Assembly: GCF_002999335.1 (NCBI RefSeq)
Contig: NW_020312700.1
Location: 62,001 to 126,000 of the forward strand
Reading direction: 5' to 3'
Source of the DNA: Cyclospora cayetanensis
Lineage: Eukaryota > Apicomplexa > Conoidasida > Eucoccidiorida > Eimeriidae
DNA: 64,000 nt
This document shows, piece by piece, positions 10,880 to 22,829 of this stretch. Numbering within the stretch: position 1 is the first letter of the stretch; each line of letters begins with the position of its first letter. Below the pieces are notes generated by a model. The model was given only the letters and a program-made list of their open reading frames with translations. It was not told the DNA's origin and ran no database searches. The position numbers were made by a program, and so were the translations under genes.

Positions 10880-12100
10880 TTACGTGGAGACGTTTTTGTC
10901 GAAGAGTGCCCCTATCTGTGCCTCGCTGCAGTAGCACATCTACTGCACCGCAACCGCCGACAACGTGAAAAAGGCAGCAGCGAGGAAGAACAGCCTTCAG
11001 ATGCTCTCTTAGGGACTGCCGTCCTCCCCGCATAGTTATCCGCAGGAGGGAACCTCCGCATGCAAGAGCCTCTGAAACGCAGGCAAGCGCAGCTGGATCA
11101 GCAGCGGAGGAATCGTCATTGCTGCACGATCCGTCCGGTTGCCTTCTTTTCTTGCGCTTTTTGGATAAGGCCTCCGTCTCTACCGATTCAGTGTCTGTAC
11201 ACCCTGATGCATCGACTTCAACACATGCGCCTTTCGCCTTCGTCCTGCGAGCCGATCCACCTGCTGATGCTGGAGGCGCTTCCTCCTCCGAATCGTCTTG
11301 CGGGATCTTGCTTTTTGCTTTAATGATAGTGCACGTTTTGTCTGCAAATAGGAGGAACAAGCATAAACACGACACAGGGAAGACTGCGATTCTTCTTCCC
11401 TCTTTTCGCTTCTCCCAATGCTCTCTGGTGACATGTCCCGCACCCCACACTCCGACACGCGACACCGGGCAGGCAACAAGGACGCAAGCAGCAGCAATAG
11501 CAGAACGACTTGCCTTTACATGCGCCGAGCGTGGCGCCTTTGACAAAGTTCGCGTAGAGTCCGCTACAGAGAACCGGCAAAATGGCAAACAGCACTGCAC
11601 AAAGACCTTTGCTTCCTCGCGCGTTAGAGAGCGTCGATGGTACATGGTGGCTACGGCTGTATTTAACCAGGGCAGCACTAGGACGCAGGATAATCCGGTG
11701 CACCTTGGAAAGGCGCAGTTTAGAAAGAACCGCCTTCAGATGTAGGGGAATGGAGAAAGTAAGGGGCTCAGATAGAAGTACAAGATACTTAGCCGTCAGG
11801 GAAGTTGACGACAAGCAGGAACGGCAAAACACGGACAGAACGAAGTACCAGCGACAGCAATCGCGGCATAAACAGAAGATTAACAAGATGAAGCAGGCCA
11901 AAATCAAGGAGGGCAGAAGGGAAAAGGGTGGTGACAGGATTATACTTGGGCTTGTGTAGGTCACCGTCTTCATTGAAAAAACAATGCGAGTTCTGTGTAT
12001 CCTTTTGCCCAGCTACGCCCCCCAAGCCGCCCTGACGGCCCCTGCGGTTGTTGGACTGACTCAGTCCGTCATGTAGCTGCTGCAACAAATCAGTCTCCAT
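10880..12100 (-). CDS. Unidentified nuclear-type protein, exon structure partly resolved
   Basis: Exon 1 is 12100-11965. It starts METDLLQQLHDG, is Gln/Asn/Gly/Arg-rich, and ends N-E-D before donor G|gtgacc. Exon 2 starts at 11341 after acceptor tatttgcag and joins in phase: D-K-T-C-T-I-I-K-A-K-S-K, then the acidic D-D-S-E-E-E, an Ala/Ser/Gly linker, D-T-E-S-V-E-T-E and a bipartite-like nuclear signal KKRKKRRQ near 11140. After that the frame becomes ambiguous. A plausible last exon is 10925-10880 (E-A-Q-I-G-A-L-F-D-K-N-V-S-T, stop TAA), but its link to exon 2 is not settled. Acidic plus basic runs suggest a disordered nuclear protein. Family not recognised. Confidence 0.45.
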
Positions 12101-12189
12101 CTTGCGCCTCCTGCTGCTGCCGCAACTGCTGCCGTGTTCGTCTCCTCTAGATCTGCTAGTGAACTTTACTTGGGACCTGCACCGGCGGA

Positions 12190-12839
12190 TGCAATGTCAT
12201 GCAGACGACCACAAGATGTGTGGAAAATTCGCTGCTCGAACCTCAAATAGCCGGATACGGCGGAGGTTCAACGTTTCCAAGGCAAGCCAAGAGATGGGGA
12301 AGCACCACACATGGAAAAACACAGGCTTACTGCGAGCAAAGCTCAAGAAATGGCGCACAGGGGAGAGCCCAGCGCTGGCAAGCCAAGGGGGATGCAAGGA
12401 GAAACAAGAGAAGGATATTATATAGGGGCACTGAGATAATACGCGGACTGGATTCCCCTGGCAGTTCGCAGTAGGGCCCATTCGCTGCCGTCTACGTCTA
12501 GGCGAAGGAGGGAATATTGAGGGGCACTGAAGAGGCAGGTGAGGTTCATGATAAGGGTGAAGCTTACCTGTTCTTGGGGATTTGCGCAAAGTTGCAAAGA
12601 CAGGGGGACCGATGACCATTGAATGCCTTGGGCTCCTTCTACTGTTCCCGTCTTCCCATAGGGCCTCTGATGCCTTCAGCATCTTGAAGCAAAACAAGCC
12701 CTGAAAAAGGATAAAGATCCGAGCGAGATATCACAGCATATAGGCTTTTGGAAGGGTGCTCAACTAGGGCCCTGAAAGCGCATGCAGCCAGCTGGGGGCC
12801 CCACACCTTTAGCGCAGTGGTCTTTTCCGGTGTCTCCAT
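12190..12839 (-). CDS. Unidentified small protein, first exons
   Basis: Exon 1 is 12839-12807 (METPEKTTALK, donor AAG|gtgtgg). Exon 2 is 12700-12568, after a strong acceptor (tatcctttttcag): G-L-F-C-F-K-M-L-K-A-S-E-A-L-W, then an Arg/Ser-rich segment and V-I-G-P-P-V-F-A-T-L-R-K, ending ACA G|gtaagc. Phases agree. A third exon could begin near 12239 (acceptor ctatttgag, G-S-S-S-E-F-S-T-H-L) and stop close to 12156, but its acceptor is weak. It is possible that these exons instead lead into the gene starting at 12100. No family recognised. Confidence 0.4.
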
Positions 12840-14053
12840 TTAAAGACTGTTCATCGTTTGCTTCCTGCACATGCTGTGCTGCCCTGTTGGTCATACATGC
12901 TAACTGGTACCTCTATGTGCTCCAGTGAGACTGAATTCGAAGCGAGAAGGCGCAGAACTCAGGCTGGCAGCGACCACGCCTCACGGCAGTGGAATCAATC
13001 GCACACGCAGAGAAGGGGCAACCTTGCCTCCCGCCAGTGTCGCTTTAGTGCATGAAGCATCAACTTGAACAGAATGAAGGACCAAGTCTCTCTTGAGTTC
13101 TTACCCGCAAAAGAGAAGAATATCATCTCAAGCTGGCTCCTGCACCCCGTCGATTTCTTGGCTTTGAGTGTCCATGAGCCACAGTCCATGCCCCACTTAG
13201 CAGCATACGCACATTCTGTAGCATCGGTGCACTCATTCATCACTGCTAGAGGAGGGATGTGTGACGGGGCAATCCACAGGAACAGCAGTCTTGTAACGCT
13301 TCACCAATGCCATCTGTAGGGAGGCATTTAACTCCTGACTCAGTGGGAGGTGAATATAATGTTATTGATTGTCTCTTATAGGACTCGGGCATTCCCCTGC
13401 CCTCGCCTCTCAGAGTTCCCGACGTGAGGGGAGAAGGACAGCTAGTGTTTGCAGAGTGGCCGCCTCTTGGCACTCCGAGCATTCCAAGCTACTTGAGCAT
13501 AGCAGCAAGCATACATGCGCACAGCATTGCGTACTCTTCTACTGAGGTGAGAATACTCTGCTGTGGCAAACTCATTACACAAGCAGGCAAACCAATTTGT
13601 CAAAATTTAGCAGTTCTCAGTAGAGTACCACTACTGCAGTAGATCGTGTTCATGCGTAGTTCAGCTACCTACATCTTTCCCCAAGCAGTTCAAAGCAGAC
13701 GTTTTGGTGTTCTGTGCCTGTGCGTCGAGATCGCCTACATGTTTGAGAGCGGCAGAGTTCTCCACTTATCCCCCTTCCAGGCAAGCACAAGCGAGAGACA
13801 GTGCGAGTAAAGGAAGCAGATCTGTGAAGCAGCTCCTGAGCTTAATTGATGGCTATAACGACACATACAATAGTCGGAAACAATTGAGGGACCACATCAA
13901 CACGACAGCGGTGGCGCGAATCCGTGCTTCCGTCGGATACCTGAAATGCGCCAGCCTCTCGCTGCGAGAAAACGGAAACCACATGCATGAAGGAACTTAA
14001 GACTAAACTAAGTCCGTGGTGAATCCGCTTCTCATAGAGAAATCTCTAAGTGC
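12840..14053. other. Start of repeat-rich block, no gene seen
   Basis: No exon chain. It contains one copy of the dispersed repeat (13405-13500) and a 17-base word (13194-13210) repeated exactly at 29164-29180. The rest looks like non-coding or decayed repeat sequence. Confidence 0.45.
13405..13500 (+). repeat. Dispersed ATGAGGGGAG/GTAGCTGCA repeat, copy 1
   Basis: Shares the ordered motifs CTCAGAG, GACGTGAGGGGAG, GGACAGCTAG and a following GGCACTCCGAGCATTCCAAG with other copies in the window. Diverged but colinear. Confidence 0.55.
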
Positions 14054-14545
14054 AAGCACAGCCGATGCGTGCAATACAGTCGATTTGAAAACCCCAAAAG
14101 AGGCATAAGAAAGATTGTCAAAACAACATATCGTAGAGTAGTTGTGCATAAATCTAGGTGTAGAAAATATCTCAATGATAACAGGCAGCTTTTCAAGGAA
14201 TTGTATTGGGTGAAAGTATTAGATTAAAACAGTACGTGCTCTAGGGAAGACCAGTTACCAAGGAACGCAAGGCATGCCGTCCATGGCAACTACCTGCGTG
14301 AACCAAACAGAAACGAAATAAAATTATCCCGCAATCAGCGGCGCCAGCAACAGCTCCTCGGTCAACCACCAATGTTGGCATTCCCCAACCCTTTTCATTA
14401 AGAAATTCCGTAGAGCGTGTCCTCGGCACACATCAGTCCTACAAATCAAAACTCTTGCAGTGTCCTGTAGATTCTCCGCTTCCACACGCGGTTGACGTGC
14501 CCTCGCAGCAAGGTCCGCGGACAATCCGGGGAACTAGGAAGCTTT
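14054..14545 (-). repeat. Left arm of a ~0.5 kb inverted repeat
   Basis: The reverse complement of this segment matches 17325-17820 almost base for base. By eye I see only a handful of substitutions over the central ~420 bp; similarity fades at both outer edges. In minus orientation both arms keep a ~66-codon open frame with the words RGHALRNFLMKRVGECQHWW. The arms enclose about 2.8 kb that holds decayed retroelement pol traces. Confidence 0.85.
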
Positions 14546-15285
14546 AAAAAGAATCAGAACTTGGCGGGTCCGTTACGCTTTCAACTTCACAAAAATTGAT
14601 CATGTGCGACAGAACATTAGTTCGTGAAACGAAGACGATTGCTCCTAAAAACCTGGAGTAAACGTCTTTGCTTGGTTGCCCTCTGGAGCTTCTTGCAGTC
14701 AAGCACATTTCCCAAGGAACATTAGAAGTACGCGATTCTCACTGAAGAATCCGTGACTGCAAAGTACTGGCGAGCTGCCTGTAAGGTGGACACTTCCTGG
14801 CCGTATGGCCGCACTGCATGGAGCCAGTCCTTGGATCAGCCTCGAAATATACCGTGCAGTGTTGAAGGTGCTGACAGCGGAAAGGGGAAATTGGGAAGCA
14901 GGCGGAGACCTTTTGGATAAATTTATGTGCGGGAACTGACCAGAGTGGTTTGGCACTACCCGGTGATTAAATCGAAATATGCTGGTAGGTGGTACGTGTG
15001 TGTTAGCTTCGAGTCCAAGGAGAAGCTTATTGCGCAGAAATTTTCGATGCCGCATGCTGAAAAAAATACTTGTATAGACTACATGGATCGATAGGTGACT
15101 CGGCATCTGACTTCATAGACGCTTTGTTACAATCCCCAATCACCCTCACGACTGGCACAAAACGGCGTGCCACACTTGCGCTCGCAAACTCGAAGTAACA
15201 GCTGGCCGTTGAAGTTGTTAATGCCCCGCCTGGGCTCCAAACTCAAGTCAGCCCAAAGCTTTAGGAGTTTATCAGGGAGAAGCGA
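14546..15285. other. Loop sequence inside the inverted repeat, left part
   Basis: No intact gene. Presumably decayed retroelement sequence upstream of the reverse-transcriptase trace; nothing specific can be named. Confidence 0.4.
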
Positions 15286-15492
15286 ATGGCTGTCTACATC
15301 GACAACGCCCTAGTCCGTAGCCAAAACATTCAAGAATACATACAGCACTTACCGCGCGGACCAGCTGTTGCCGGAGCATCAGTGATATGTGCAGGCAAGC
15401 AAGTGTTTGGCTTTTATAAGAATAATTGTCTGTCTGGAATCCTATTTTTGGCTAAAGTGATTGAGCCAGATTCGGCAAGATTGAGGCAATAA
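15286..15492 (+). pseudogene. Reverse-transcriptase trace, Ty3/gypsy-like
   Basis: A 68-codon frame carries a decayed RT palm motif: V-Y-I-D-N-A-L-V-R-S (expected V-Y-x-D-D-x-L-V-x-S), then E-Y-I-Q-H-L and A-G-K-Q-V-F-G-F, which resemble the E-H-x-x-H-L and K-C-x-F-G steps of gypsy RTs. The second catalytic Asp is replaced by Asn, so it is not active. The frame is broken on both sides. It lies between the inverted-repeat arms, ~1 kb upstream of an integrase trace in the same orientation. Confidence 0.5.
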
Positions 15493-16011
15493 AGGCGTGG
15501 CCTTTACCTTTTAGCACACCAAGGAGGTTGAAAAAGTGCAGGGACTTGCATATTGGTGCGAACATTTAATTTCTGAATGTTTCTGTTGGGAGCTACTTTA
15601 ACTAATACATTTTAAGCGTCTCAATCTGTTACCTAGACAGAGGAAGCTGGTGCCACATCAAAGGATGCATGTCGGCTACGTTTAAACTCCTCCGATACAC
15701 ACAGATTCCAATTGTTAGTGTCGTTTCTTTTTCACAACTAAGGCTAGTGACGTAGTGCTGATTACTTTTCCTCCCAACACACAGAAAAGAAATTTCCACC
15801 CTCCACATTAGAGTTTTGTCGTTATTCTTGTTGCTCCACAAAGTAGGGGAGCATTATCTACTGTGGGAAACGAGCTCTGTGCACTGCGGCAGGACATCAA
15901 AGCATACCAGCACTATTTGAACTGACTTTGGTTTCCTGCTCAGACCGGCCATCAGTCTCCAATATGCCTAGGTCGATTTTTTAGGAGGTCGATATCCCTA
16001 TACTTTTCCGC

Positions 16012-16533
16012 TTGCTTAGGTCTTTCTCGCAATGTGCCTTTACAACGAAGGATGTCCAGGGCATCGCCAACGTGGTCGGCACCAACATAGTTGCTGGGGC
16101 TGCTCTCGCGAAGCTCCAGCTATTCGCTGTTGTGCGGCGCACCGGCTGTCATCTAGGACAATTCATGGTTTGTATCGGCATGGCGTACGCCTTATACCTT
16201 CAAAGCACCCATGCATCCAATACGATTGCAAAACCCCAGAATGGCAAAAGAGTAAAGCACTGCTGTTTTGAGAAGGACCTGTACGTTCCAGCTTGGCTCA
16301 GCAGCGCCGTTTTGCATAAAGCGCATGATCATATTCTTTCGGGCCAAGGTGGGACGCATATTACAGTGGAAAAGCCAGCACGCTATTTCTTGGCATGTAG
16401 ATGTGTCCAGCGGCAGAGAAGTGTCCACTTTCACGCCCAAATTGTCGGCAACTGCAGCAGCACACTTGTTGCAAACTCAGCTTTTTGCCTAGCCTTCAGG
16501 CTATTGAAAGGGCTTGAACCTACCTTACTATGA
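16012..16533 (+). pseudogene. Integrase N-terminal (zinc-binding) trace, Ty3/gypsy-like
   Basis: A ~173-codon frame. From about 16275 it reads L-Y-V-P-A-W-L-S-S-A-V-L-H-K-A-H-D-H-I-L-S-G-Q, followed by G-T-H-I-T-V-E-K and a region with C-x-x-C-spaced residues. This resembles the gypsy integrase HHCC region (L-Y-V-P, the A-H-D segment, S-G-H-x-G). The catalytic DDE core is not seen. Together with the RT trace this marks a decayed pol gene in plus or sense orientation. Confidence 0.5.
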
Positions 16534-17324
16534 GCTTTATTGTTGGACTGCCTGGGATCAAGGATTAGGATAGCATCTGCGTCGTTGAAAAGAGACACAG
16601 TAGAGGCCTACTTCATTCCTTGCTCCAGCTGTGTCGTGGCTCAGAGTGCTGCCCAATTATTCATCAGTAATATCTGAAATCGTCATCGATTCTCCAGGTA
16701 TACTGCTAAGACGAGAAACCCGAAGTACTCAAGTGCATTCTGGACTGCTTCTGTAACGCCGATACACATTGATCATGCATTAGCACTGCGACCACCCTGA
16801 GGCAGATGGACAGACAAGGCGGACCGACGGTACCCGTCTGCAAGAAATGCGACTCCATGCTTACAAGCATCCATTTCCGTGGCTTGACATTCTTCCCTGT
16901 GCCAAGTGGTTTATAATGCAATAGCAGACTCGCCTAACCGCTGCTCTCCGGCATTCTTGGCCGACATTAAGGAGTCTCTCTTTGATACACGCCTGGACCT
17001 AGTGATCTGGAGACAACAGGCTCTCTTAGCACCGGAGGAATTTAGAGGAAAGCTGGTTGGTCCATGCGAGTGAGTGCGCAAACCACAAGAGATACAAGCA
17101 CAGAATTATATTAAGCGGCGGCTGGTAGTATGTTCCGAGCATGAAAATTTTATCTTTGGTGAGTCGTCAAGCTGCACAAGAAGCGCCAGGGGGCAACCAG
17201 ACGAGGGCTCTTTATGCCAGGTTTCTGGGACCAATTATCTTCATTTCGCAAACTAACCATCTGCCTCACAGTGCCAATTTTCATAAAAATTGAAGGTGCT
17301 ACAGAACTGCTAAGTTCTGGCTCC
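16534..17324. other. Loop sequence inside the inverted repeat, right part
   Basis: AT-rich, many stops on both strands, nothing recognisable beyond probable decayed element sequence. Confidence 0.4.
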
Positions 17325-17820
17325 TTTTAAAGCTTCCTAATTCTCCGAATTGTCCGCGGACCTTGCTGCGAGGGCACGTCAACCGCGTGTGGAAGCGGAG
17401 AATCTACAGGACACTGCAAGAGTGTTGAATTGTAGGACTGATGTGTGCCGAGGACATGCTCTACGGAATTTCTTAATGAAAAGGGTTGGGGAATGCCAAC
17501 ATTGGTGGTTGACCGAGGAGCTGTTGCTGGCGCCGCTGATTGCGGGATAATTTTATTTCGTTTCTGTTTGGTTCACGCAGGTAGTTGCCATGGACGGCAT
17601 GCCTTGCGTTCCTTGGTAACTGGTCTTCCCTAGAGCACGTACTGTTTTAATCTAATACTTTCACCCAATACAATTCCTTGAAAAGCTGCCTGTTATCGTT
17701 GAGATATTTTCTACACCTAGATTTATGCACAACTACTCTACGATATGTTGTTTTGACAATCTGTCTTATGCCTCTTTTGGGGTTTTGCAATAGGCTATAC
17801 TGGATGCATCGGCTGCATTT
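17325..17820 (+). repeat. Right arm of the ~0.5 kb inverted repeat
   Basis: Reverse-complement partner of 14054-14545 (see there). In this arm the shared ~66-codon frame is on the plus strand (17350-17550). The outer boundary near 17820 ends in GCATCGGCTG-like sequence that is also conserved at the left arm's outer edge. Confidence 0.85.
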
Positions 17821-19322
17821 GCACGCTGAGTCTACTCTATGAAGCGCGACGGCTTTGCTTAACAAGTATATTTGTTAGTTCCTCTACACATCTCACTGTT
17901 TTCTTATAGCGGGTGCCTCCCACACACCGGCAGTCCGACTGCAGCGAGCCATTGTGCCACCGCCGTCGTGTTGCAGCGGTCTTCTGCGTTCTTAGTCCAG
18001 CCGATTTCCGTTTTAGCAATGGATGCACGCATCTGCTTCCCTCACTGGGCCCGCTCCGCTTTTCTTCCTGCTAGGAGGGTGGGGATAAGTTCGAAACCCT
18101 GCCGCTGTCCTACTTATAGATTATATATAAGCACGAACCGCGAGGAATTGTGTTTTAAAAGGGATGTTTCGGGTTACGGTACACTTGCAAACGTTCTGGC
18201 GCACCAGTAGGCTTTAAAGTTGATATTTTAGCTGTCTACATAAGGCGCAATGTTGTGTACGTGTGCACTAGATAATATGTGCAGATACGTTTGATTGCTC
18301 GAAGTGCTTAGAGGCTGTCAATATGCACCTCCTAGCTGTACTTTTGCCGTTATCGGGTACTGTGTGCGGCGCAGGCGCAGGCAGGGAAAGCTATCGCGCT
18401 TCATAAAAGGTCTCCGCTGGGAGACACTTGACTTCACACTACACTCTTGAGAGACAGCTCTTGAACAATTCTTGATCGCACACAAATTAAGCTTGGACTC
18501 TTAGTGCACTTTCACCTCCTCAACCAGCAGCGGCAGCTTTCCGGTAGTCGCGCAAGGCGGGTATCAGTGGGTTGCAGAGGAAGCTATGCGTTCCTTCAGA
18601 TACACATACATACAGAGCGTCTTTGCTTTATCTTATTTGATCAAAATGACTGATTCGATGTATGTGTTTTGTCTGCGTGATTGTATGCGTGCGTGGTAAG
18701 GGGGTAAGTGCCTGACCATACACATACACTGAAAAGGGGGAAGTACCAGTGCGTAGAACAGAACCGACGAAAACGTAGATCTTACAACATCAAAAATGCG
18801 GAAATACTCTTAGTCAGAAAACAAGTTTCCAGAACAGAGGATTGGGCCCCTTCGCTGGACAGGGGAGAGTATGATGCTTTGTCTGCGGTCCACTGGCAGG
18901 CGGAAGGCCCATGGGAGGTTTGCTTTTGAATCGAAGCCCTACGAACCAAAGTCGCTGCTCGAATCTATTTAATTTGTTTTTTTTATTGTTTAAATGCCAC
19001 CTAAGCTTAATTGGTGGCTCATTCATGTATTTCGCCATTCTCTATTCGCATCCGCACCCCAACTTTCTTGAGACCGAAACGGCGCGCCAGATCAAAAAGT
19101 CACACTTCATCTAACTGTCCATTTTAGACAATATAGCATCGATATTTTATTACAAACCTTCTTATCAAATGTCCTAGGAGTTTTTTTCCACCCCAAAATT
19201 TCTTGCATTGTGGTTCAGCAAGGCCCGGGGTATATGGGACTCCCTGGCGGTCTCTGGTTCTAGTGTTTCTCGTAAGCCTGTCTCCCCGCCTTCCCACAGC
19301 GAACACGTTCCAACAATTGACA
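17821..19322. other. Intergenic / 5' region before the EEP gene
   Basis: No gene seen. AT-rich with a run of T around 18975-18985. The last ~120 bases before 19323 are open in the frame of the next gene but lack an in-frame ATG. Confidence 0.45.
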
Positions 19323-22300
19323 ATGCAGGGGCAAAGGCGCAGCTCTATGGTCCCTTCGTCTCCTATGCCCGCTCGGGGTGCCCGTTCGTCCTCCTCTTTA
19401 CTCTTGTCATCTTCTGCTCGCGCTTCTCCCTCATTAAGTTCAACCTCAAGCCCCAGGCTTAGCCGCACAGTTCCCAATCATCGCAGCAGCATCAGCCGCA
19501 CCAGCAGCCTCAGCAGCGATGGAAGCAGCAGCAAAAGCAGCAGTGCCTCTTCAGAAGGCTCATCGCGCCCTTCCTATTACCGTGAGTTTCTCATCGAACA
19601 TTCTATGTTGTGGAAGGGAGAGGATGCTTCCATGTTTCCCCGTGCCCCTTTCTGCTCTGCGGAGCATCTGTCTTCATTCCTCTTGTGCCTATTCCCCTTA
19701 AACGACGTTTAAACAACTTCAAATGATCGGTCTGGCTTTACCTGAATCTCTCTTCTCATTGTATTGATTTTCCCCTTGTATTCTTTACCGCTCTCTCTTG
19801 CCGCAGCTACTCACGGAAGGCCGCCCCCACCCTCCGGCCCAGGAGCTCAAGCAGCCTTGGACGAGATGTATGGTCCACACATCTCGGTGTTGTGTTTGAA
19901 CGCTTACCTTATACCCCCTATTATCTCTTGGAATCCATATTTATGGGCCCCTTTTTGGAGCTGCAAGAGGCCTCAAGCTAGAGCCGAGCAAGTACGTGTT
20001 TAATTCTTTCCATCACGGAACACTGCGATAAGTCTGTTAAATTAGAAGTTCTCCAAGAAAATGTACTTTCTGTCCGAGCCTCCATGTGCATTTTGAGGAC
20101 TCCTGTGGCTTCTTTGTCCCTCTGTTTTCCTTTAGACACTCAGTGTCTGCATCGTTTAATTAAATCAAGGCATGCGCGTGCTTTACAATGATTATCTTCT
20201 GGCCCCTTCAGTTCTTTGCTTATGATTCCGACTGGTGAATGTCTCCTCCATGGGTTCTACCCTTCGACTGTGCGTCTATGTCTCTAGATTGGCCGTCTGG
20301 CTGCACAGTTCGACGTGGTGTGTCTGCAAGAAGTGTGGGGCACGAATCTTGTGGGCCTTAACTCCACAGTGCTACCCACGCACAACATTCTCCCGGACAC
20401 GCAATCGGGCAGCGGCATCCCGTGGTTGGGGGAGTTGATCGATCCCGTCCGGTTGTACACCAGAAAGACCGGGGGTTTGTGGTTTGCTTGGCGCCTGTCC
20501 AAGTGCAGCCTTCTAAGGACGGAACGCCAGCTGTTTGGTTCAGATTCCCGAGTTCCGTTCTCTAATCAAAATGTAACGGTGGTAGAGCTCGATGTCTCCA
20601 ACGTTTTCCGTGGCAAGCGACTCGTCTTAATCGGGACTCACTTCAGTGTCTTGGGGCAAAAGCCCCGTTCCCACAACCTGGACGAGCTCAGCAGGTTCTG
20701 CAAGGAGGTCGTCTGGAAACAGTATCTGCACTGGCTAGCCAGGCAGCTAGCGGGCACGGCGGGGGCTAGCGGGGGCCCGAACGCACCGCCGTCTTTGGTC
20801 GCAGATACGGCGGTGCTACTCTTGGGGGATTTTAACCTAGACCCCATAAAATGTCCAAAGGACTACCGAAAGCTGTGTACACTGGGGGGCTGCGCTGAGT
20901 TGAGAGATTTATTCATCAAGGAGAACAACCCGAATTACGCAGCGCAGTACACGCATGTGTCACAAGAGGGGAGGCAGGAGATAAAGCGGAAAGACGGATC
21001 AATACAGTTTACTGGCAACAGTCTCTTCCCCTGGCCATTTCAGGGTAAGAAGGGACTTAATACACGGCTGTGTCACTCTGGAAATGTAAGGTCTGAGAAT
21101 ACTTGCTCCATTCGCAACAACACATGCGTGTGCTCTTTGTCAAGGAACACATTATATTGGGGCATTCCTTTTTTTTGTGCGTCGCGATATCTTGTGTGTA
21201 ACTTATCGGGGTTTTCCCTTCCCATCATGCTGTACGCCGGCCTCTTCAGCTGCAGAGAACTTGACTTCGGGAAAGCTGGTGCAGCAACTTTTGCATGGGT
21301 GCAGGGGGTTTCTCTGTCACAGATGTTGCTCTATATCTGCGTGTGCATCCCCGTCTCTCCGTACTCAGGGCGGGTAGACTACATGTTTGCAGTAGACAGT
21401 CTGTACCTCAAGCCGGACGAAGTTCTTTCTCTGGTGGATCGATTCCCTCCTGAGGAAGTTGTGGGACCGGACTTCGAAGAGCTGGACATTCCAATCCTCA
21501 AAGACGGGGGCCTCGTTATTTCCTTTGATAAGATTAGTTGTTTGGGTAGGACAGAGCCGAACTCTAGTTTGCTTTTTTGTTGGCGGTAAAATGAACGAAT
21601 ACATGTAAATGTATCCTTGTTCTAATCAAGATGCCGTGTTGGGCCTTTCCGTGCAATTGATATGTTTGCTGGAGCTGCGTCAGCTGTAGTAGCTGCTGCT
21701 TATACTGCCTGCCTTCGTGTTGCTTTCAAGGAATGGATATCGTGGCCCAGCGGTATGGGGAGGAGTTATCGGACCACTGGCCTCTTTCGGCACGTCTCTG
21801 CCTAGGGAGGCCTAAGATAAGGCCGGAAGCTCTCCCGTGTCCCCGTAAGGAGCAGTTGCTTAGGGGAGACTCCCTGTGCATCGATAGCTCGTATGCAGGG
21901 GCCTCTCAGGCTGACCTTATACACAGTTTACAGGCCGAACGGCAGCTGCCAGCCAACCAGTTAGCCGGATGGAGACAGAGCAAAGCACCTGCTTTCCTCA
22001 AGCCCTCCCAAGAGGTACTGCGGCTGCGACAGCAGCGAGAGGAACGACGGCAAGCCGCTGCAGAAGCCGCTGTAGCGGCAGCACAAACAGCGGCAGCGCA
22101 AACAGCGGCAGCACAAACAGCGGCAGCACGAGCAGCGGCGGCAGAAGCAGCGGCGGCAGCCGAGTGGGAAAGGCAGCAGCAAAAGGCACAGGCAGAGATG
22201 TTAGGCAGGCAGGAAGAAGCAGCGCAGCCGGAGGGGGATTACTCTGGAGAGGCCGAAGCGTACGGAGAGGAGGCCCTTCATGAGCCACAGCCAGGAGGCC

Positions 22301-22362
22301 CCCCATCACAATTTCTCCAGGGTAAATATTCTTCATCTATCTCTGGCTCTATTTCACAATGA
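19323..22362 (+). CDS. Endonuclease/exonuclease/phosphatase (EEP) superfamily hydrolase
   Basis: An Mg2+-dependent phosphodiesterase/phosphomonoesterase fold. Candidate roles are neutral-sphingomyelinase-like or inositol-phosphatase-like hydrolysis. Proposed exons 19323-19581, 19807-19991, 20288-21044, 21369-21545 and 21731-22362 keep phase, giving 669 residues. Residues 1-86 are Ser-rich and disordered. EEP motifs in order: L-C-L-N-A-Y (N118), V-V-C-L-Q-E-V-W-G (E163), G-T-H-F-S (H266), L-L-G-D-F-N-L-D-P (D329, N331), R-V-D-Y-M-F (D404) and L-S-D-H-W-P-L (D474, H475). All key residues are present. The C-terminus has imperfect A-A-A-Q-T repeats (~570-600) and a charged tail. The long frame continues through the intron 21045-21368, but that piece has no EEP match. 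The 3' end is uncertain: a donor at 22322 could join further exons near 22700. No signal peptide is visible. Substrate unknown. Confidence 0.88.
22062..22170 (+). repeat. Imperfect GCAGCGGCAGCACAAACA-type tandem repeat
   Basis: A coding trinucleotide-derived repeat (units like gcggcagcacaaacagcg) encoding Ala/Gln/Thr-rich repeats in the EEP protein. GCA/CAG-based homopolymer-like tracts of this kind are characteristic of Eimeria coding sequence. Confidence 0.75.
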
Positions 22363-22829
22363 CCAGTAGACTAGCCCTAGCCAAGAAAGTACCCTGGGGG
22401 GTTCAAGAAGAATCACCTGTTTAGCTGCGGAGCGCCATGTGTGTGTTTCTGCTAACAGGGCAGAGGGCAGAGAGGAAGGGGCTGCCCCTTGCAGCCCAAC
22501 GAGCCGACGCCGCTATGAAGGCACGGCGCAAGCCCTTAAGGATGTGAGGGTATCGCATATACATTGCAGCCCATCGCACAGAAAAAGACACTGGTGCTGT
22601 CCACAATATCTGTACAACGCTGAATTCCTAATTTATGTTTTGACCTTTGCTCCTATAGTGAAAAGCTTCGTGACAGCCTTTTACAACCCCTCTAACAGAG
22701 GCGAACTCCCGGAGACGCTCGGCAGCGGCTGGAGGGTTTGCGCAGCCAGCAGATCAAGGGGTATTCCCTCAAATGAATTTTGGTGTTGTAACGCCCCCGC
22801 GGGCTTCTCGCTTGGTGGAGAAAAGCCAT

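Noticed and set aside
21045..21368. Continuation of the EEP frame through this stretch
   Set aside because: It has a good donor (gtaaga) and acceptor (gtactcag), EEP motifs join cleanly without it, and the encoded part resembles nothing in the family.
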